The notes beneath the pieces were generated by a model. The model worked only from the letters and a program-made list of their open reading frames with translations. It was not told the DNA's origin and ran no database searches. 64,000 bases of DNA, from assembly GCA_965206125.1 (NCBI GenBank), contig CBDBIN010000040.1, positions 124,001 to 188,000 of the forward strand. The letters are read 5' to 3'. A program made the position numbers and the translations under genes. Positions 59,760 through 64,000 of the stretch are shown here, piece after piece; position 1 is the stretch's first letter; every line of letters starts with the position of its first letter. Source of the DNA: CAXWPM01 sp965206125 (GTDB lineage: Bacteria; Acidobacteriota; Terriglobia; 20CM-2-55-15).

Positions 59760-62700
59760 GTGTACGTAGAACTCCATGCGGCTTCTGCCTTTAGCTTTCT
59801 CCAAGCCGCTTCCCTTCCCGAAGACCTCGCGGCAACGGCGGCACGGATGGACATGCCCGCCATGGCCATCGTCGACCGGGACGGGGTCTACGGGGTGCCG
59901 CGGTTCCACCTCGAAGCCCGGCGCGTCGGTATCCAGCCGCACATCGGTGCAGAGATCACCGCCGTCGGCGGGCACCGCTACCCCCTGCTCGTCGCCTCCG
60001 AGCAGGGCTACCGCAACCTGTGCCGGCTCATCACCCGTATGAAGATGCGCGCCAGCAAGGGAGAGGGCGTCGCAACACTCGAAGAGATGGCCAGCCACTC
60101 CGCCGGCCTCATCTGCCTGACGGGCGATGAAAACGGACCACTGGCCATAGCACTACGGAATGGTGGCATTCCGGTAGCGCGGGAGTGCCTCCGGCAACTG
60201 ACGGAAGTCTTCGGCGCCGGCAACGTCTACGTCGAGTTGCAACGCCACTTCGACCGCGCCGCCGAAGCCCGCCTCGAAGCATCCGTCGTGCTGGCCGGCG
60301 AGATGCATCTCCCGCTGCTGGCCACCAACGGCGTCCGCCACACCGGCCAGCGCGAAATCCTCGACGTGTTCACAGCGATCCGTCATCACCGGACGCTGGA
60401 GACCGCCGGACGGCTGCTTGCCGGCAACTCCGAGCGCCGGCTGAAGAGCCCCAGAGAAATGGCGCTGCTCTTCCGGGATCTGCCCGAAGCGGTCTCAAAC
60501 ACCCTGGAGCTTTCATCGCGCCTCCGGTTCACGATGAAGGACCTCGGCTACCGGTTCCCTCCCTACCCGGTCCCGGAAGGCGAGACCATGGACTCGTTCC
60601 TGCGGAAGCGCACCTTCGAGGGCGCGCACACCCGTTACCGCCCGCTCCATGAAAAAGCGCGGCGGCAGATCGACCACGAACTGACCCTGATCAAAAAGCT
60701 TGGGCTAGCCGGATATTTCCTGATCGTCTGGGACATCGTCCAATTTTGCCGGCGCGAAAACATCCTCGCGCAAGGCCGGGGGTCGGCGGCCAACAGCGCA
60801 GTCTGCTATTCGCTCGGTATAACCGCAGTGGATCCGGTCGGCATGGAGCTGCTCTTCGAGCGATTCCTTTCCGAAGAACGCGGCGAGTGGCCCGACATCG
60901 ACATCGACCTTCCCAGCGGCGACCAGCGGGAGCGCGCCATTCAGTATGTCTACGAACGTTACGGGCGGCGCGGCGCCGCCATGACCGCCAACGTCATCAC
61001 CTACCGCGGCCGGTCCGCCGCCCGGGAAGTCGGCAAGGTGCTCGGCTTCGATGCCCAAACACTAGACCGCGTCTCGAAGCTCGTCAGCCGGTGGGAATAC
61101 ACCGACGCCAAAGACGCCGAACAATTCAAGACCGCCGGCCTCGACATCGGTCATTCCAGGATCCGAAAGTTCATCGAACTCTGTACCGGTCTACAGAAGC
61201 TGCCGCGCCATCTTGGACAGCATTCCGGGGGTCTGGTCATCTGTCAGGGCGCGCTCGATTCGGTCGTCCCTCTCGAACCGGCATCGATGCCTGACCGAAC
61301 GGTCGTCCAGTGGGACAAGGACGACTGCGCCGCAATGGGTATCATCAAGGTCGATCTTCTCGGCTTGGGGATGCTGGCCGTACTCGAAGATTCGATCGAG
61401 CTGATCCGCGACTGCTACGATAAGGCAGTCGATCTGGCTCAGCTTCCGCCCGACGACCCCCTCGTCTACCGAACCCTGCAGCGCGCCGACACGGTCGGGA
61501 TGTTTCAGATCGAAAGCCGGGCCCAGATGTCCTGCCTTCCACGACTCCGCCCCGAACGCTTCTACGACCTGGTCGTCCAGGTTGCCATCATCCGGCCCGG
61601 ACCGATCGTCGGACAGATGGTCCATCCGTACCTGAACCGGCGCCAGGGACGCGAGCCGGTGACCTACCCTCACCCGTCGCTCGAACCCGTCCTGAAGCGT
61701 ACGCTCGGTGTCCCGCTCTTCCAGGAGCAGTTGTTGAAGGTCGCCATGATCGCAGCCGGCTTTTCCGGGGGTGAGGCCGAAGAACTCCGACGGGCGTTCG
61801 GTTTCAAACGCGCCGAGGAGAAGATGGGGGATATCGAGATCAAGCTCCGCAGGGGCATGGCTAAACACGGCATCACCGGCCAGGCTCAGGACCAGATCGT
61901 GCAGTCCATCACGTCGTTCGCGCTCTACGGCTTCCCCGAATCCCACGCCGCCAGCTTTGCGCTCATTGCTTACGCCAGCGCCTATCTTAAATGTCATTAT
62001 TTAGCAGCGTTTACGGCAGCAATCTTAAACAATCAGCCGATGGGCTTCTACAGCCCAGCCACCCTGGTCAAAGATGCCCAGCGCCACGGCTTGCGCGTCC
62101 TGCCGATCGATATCGCCCGCTCCGAATGGCTCTGCTCCCTGGAGCGGGTGCCCATTAACAGAACCGAGAGCGGTGGCGACCGGGTTTCCTCCTCCCAACT
62201 TGCCCTCCGCCTCGGCCTGCTCTACGTAAAGGGACTCCGCAGGATTGCGGGCCTTCGGATCGTGAAGGAACGATCCCGGCGAGCGTTCTCCTCGATCGAC
62301 GATCTGGTTCGCCGCATCGACGAGCTGCAGAAAAAGGAACTCGGGCTGCTGGCCGAGATCGGTGCCCTGAACTTCATCGACATGGAGCGGCGCATTCACC
62401 GACGCGATGCGCTCTGGCAGGTCGAGCGAGCTTCCCGCAGGGCCGGTCCCCTTTTAGACACCATCGACGAACCGGACACACCGTCACCACTGAAACAGAT
62501 GGCGGCCGAAGAACGTCTCGTCGCCGATTTCCGCGTATCCGGTCTCACGATGGGACCGCACCCGATGTCGTTCTGCAGGAAAAGACTCGACCGGATGGGC
62601 ATTCGCCGGGCAGTGGACCTGGCTCGACTGCCCAACGGCATCTGGGTAAAGACCGCCGGTTGCGTCATCGCGCGGCAGCGGCCGGGAACGGCCAAGGGGT

Positions 62701-62918
62701 TTGTCTTCTTGAGCCTCGAGGATGAGACCGGGATCTCGAACGCGATCTTCACGCCCGACATACTGGAGCGCAACCGTGCGGTCATCACGACCGAACGCTT
62801 CATCATGATCGAGGGCCATCTCCAGCATCAGGACAACGTGATCTCGGTGAAGGCCCGCGTTGTCCGTCCGATTTCGATCACGGACGCGGAAACGAAGTCG
62901 CGGGATTTCTACGCTAGT
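59760..62918 (+). CDS. dnaE2: Error-prone DNA polymerase III alpha subunit DnaE2 (ImuC), 3' end altered by IS30
   Basis: C-family polymerase that performs damage-induced mutagenic synthesis. 1053 residues before the insertion. The PHP domain is partly degenerate (ELHAASAFSFLQAAS; one His replaced). The active site includes GRGSAANSAVCYSLGIT and WPDIDIDLPSGDQRE with the catalytic Asp residues. Helix-hairpin-helix and OB regions follow (VKTAGCVIARQRPGTAKGFV). GTG 59760 is the start. The IS30 copy begins at 62919 right after SRDFYAS, where DnaE2 proteins normally end, so the frame runs about 44 residues into the IS to 63053. Activity may survive. A 27-bp repeat sits at 62159. Confidence 0.92.
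62159..62185 (+). repeat. Dispersed 27-bp element, copy 3 (within dnaE2)
   Basis: Same block, here starting at codon position 3 and read as NRTESGGDRV, in a poorly conserved stretch before LALRLGLLYVKGL. Together with copies 1 and 2 it occupies all three coding phases. Confidence 0.87.
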
Positions 62919-64000
62919 CTCAACGGATCGACGCAACACTTTATCTTAAAAGGAAGAGGTGGAGTGTATGCGGAAAGGGATGCGATTCGGTTTCACGGCG
63001 GCGGAGAAGGCGGAGGTATGGGATCGGTGGCGGCGAGGGGAATCTCTGCATGAGATCGGGCGAGCGTTTGGCAAGCTGTCATCGTCTGTATATTGTCAGC
63101 TGGCGCATACCGGAGGCATTCGTCCTCGACCACGACGACGGTCGAGGTTGGCTTTGAGCCTGTCGGAACGTGAGGAGATCTCCCGCGGGATCGCGGCCGA
63201 GCAGTCGTTGCGTTCGATCGCAGAGTGTCTGGGGCGTTCACCCTCGACGGTGAGCCGGGAGATCCAGCGCAATGGGGGCTATGATGACTACCGGGCGTCT
63301 GTCGCCGATGAACAGGCTTGGAACCGGGCCCGTCGCCCGAAGCGATGTCAGTTGGGTCGCCATCCGCGGTTACGGCGAATGGTGGCGAGGAAGCTCCGGC
63401 GGAATTGGTCGCCCGAACAGATCGCCGGCTGGCTGAAGCGATCCTATCCAGAGGATGAGTCGTATCACGTGTCCCACGAGACGATCTATCGCAGCCTATT
63501 CGTGCAGGCGCGCGGGGTGTTTAAGAAAGAACTACTTAGACATCTGAGGTCGAGACGAACGATTCGTCGATCCCGACATTCCAGTCACAAAGGTCACGGG
63601 AAAGGGGATCTCGCCGATATCGTATCGATTCGTGAGCGCCCGGCCGAGGTCGAAGATCGTGCCGTTCCCGGTCACTGGGAGGGAGATCTGATAGTGGGAT
63701 CGAACAACACCTACATTGCGACCCTGGTCGAACGCCATACCCGTTACGTGATGTTGGTGAAAGTGTCGGATAAACAGACCAAGACCGTCGTGCCTGCACT
63801 GATCAAGCACGCGAAGAAACTACCGACCGAGCTGTATAAATCGCTGACCTGGGATCGCGGCAAGGAAATGGGAGATCATCGGCGGTTTACCCTGGCGACC
63901 GACATCGACGTCTACTTCTGCGATCCGCAGAGTCCATGGCAACGTGGTTCCAATGAAAACACGAATGGCCTGCTCCGACAGTACTTCCCAAAGAGAACCG
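62919..64000 (+). mobile_element. IS30-family insertion sequence, copy 2 (cut by window edge)
   Basis: 1082 bp present, corresponding to 31995-33076 of copy 1. The left ends differ in one base (CTCAAC versus CTCAAT); no other difference was noticed in the parts compared. It sits at the 3' end of dnaE2. Confidence 0.94.
62968..64000 (+). CDS. IS30-family transposase, copy 2, 3' truncated
   Basis: Same start as copy 1 (49 bp inside the left end) and the same protein through the second acidic residue and the NENTNGLL block; the C terminus lies outside the window. Confidence 0.94.
   Translation, partial: MRKGMRFGFTAAEKAEVWDRWRRGESLHEIGRAFGKLSSSVYCQLAHTGGIRPRPRRRSRLALSLSEREEISRGIAAEQSLRSIAECLGRSPSTVSREIQRNGGYDDYRASVADEQAWNRARRPKRCQLGRHPRLRRMVARKLRRNWSPEQIAGWLKRSYPEDESYHVSHETIYRSLFVQARGVFKKELLRHLRSRRTIRRSRHSSHKGHGKGDLADIVSIRERPAEVEDRAVPGHWEGDLIVGSNNTYIATLVERHTRYVMLVKVSDKQTKTVVPALIKHAKKLPTELYKSLTWDRGKEMGDHRRFTLATDIDVYFCDPQSPWQRGSNENTNGLLRQYFPKRT

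Overview
The window reads like a GC-rich, diderm bacterium, most probably an Acidobacteriota-like lineage (inference). The reasons are an Oar-type TonB-dependent receptor with an N-terminal carboxypeptidase-regulatory-like domain, several Ser/Thr kinases of the kinase plus TolB/WD40-propeller type, secreted and outer-membrane beta-barrel proteins, and the gene order recO-glyQ-glyS-ppdK. No rRNA or taxonomic marker is complete enough to be decisive.

Layout. 1-6232 (minus) is a tightly coupled housekeeping operon: recO, glyQ, glyS and ppdK (ppdK runs off the left edge). 6275-18832 holds a PfkB sugar kinase, a 39-bp tandem array, a TPR protein and a rhomboid protease whose start codons overlap head to head, a GTG-started glycosyltransferase coupled to an AzgA-type purine permease, a TonB-dependent receptor translationally coupled to a Fur regulator fused to a rubrerythrin-like diiron domain, a TlpA-type thioredoxin lipoprotein, a membrane protein and an HD hydrolase.

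19790-26168 is a small genomic island in tRNA-Gln(CTG). The intact tRNA is on the left; a perfect 53-bp copy of its 3' end plus a diverged extension is on the right. Inside are the C-terminal remnant of a tyrosine integrase, a DUF429 fragment, a complete IS256-family element and a cargo pair of ECF sigma factor and Ser/Thr kinase. 26232-33606 is scarred accessory DNA: a DUF5916 protein, a kinase fragment joined to an amidohydrolase tail, a 304-bp nested inverted-repeat element (29039-29342), a spondin-domain protein, a beta-barrel protein, a second MITE-like element, an ECF sigma gene broken by IS30, and a decayed tRNA-Gln.

33668-57156 is a mosaic of single genes and short operons: serine hydrolase, Nramp-related transporter, GAF-PP2C phosphatase, tRNA-Glu, GNAT, a giant transporter-HEAT-cNMP fusion, a kinase-propeller gene split by an inversion, D-aminoacylase, M23 peptidase, an exported TldD-like/TldE pair, a frameshifted aldo-keto reductase, a methyltransferase, MsrA with an HTH regulator, a cyclophilin and others.

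57326-64000 is an SOS-type mutagenesis cassette, imuA-imuB-dnaE2, behind a promoter whose spacer contains a LexA-like palindrome. It looks damaged: imuB carries an in-frame TAA and dnaE2 has a second, almost identical IS30 copy at its very 3' end.

Several short dispersed repeat families run across the window. One is a 27-bp element that sits inside pfkB, imuB and dnaE2 in all three reading phases. The best candidates for something undescribed are the nested three-way-junction element, the 27-bp intragenic element, the Fur-rubrerythrin fusion and the transporter-HEAT-cNMP fusion.
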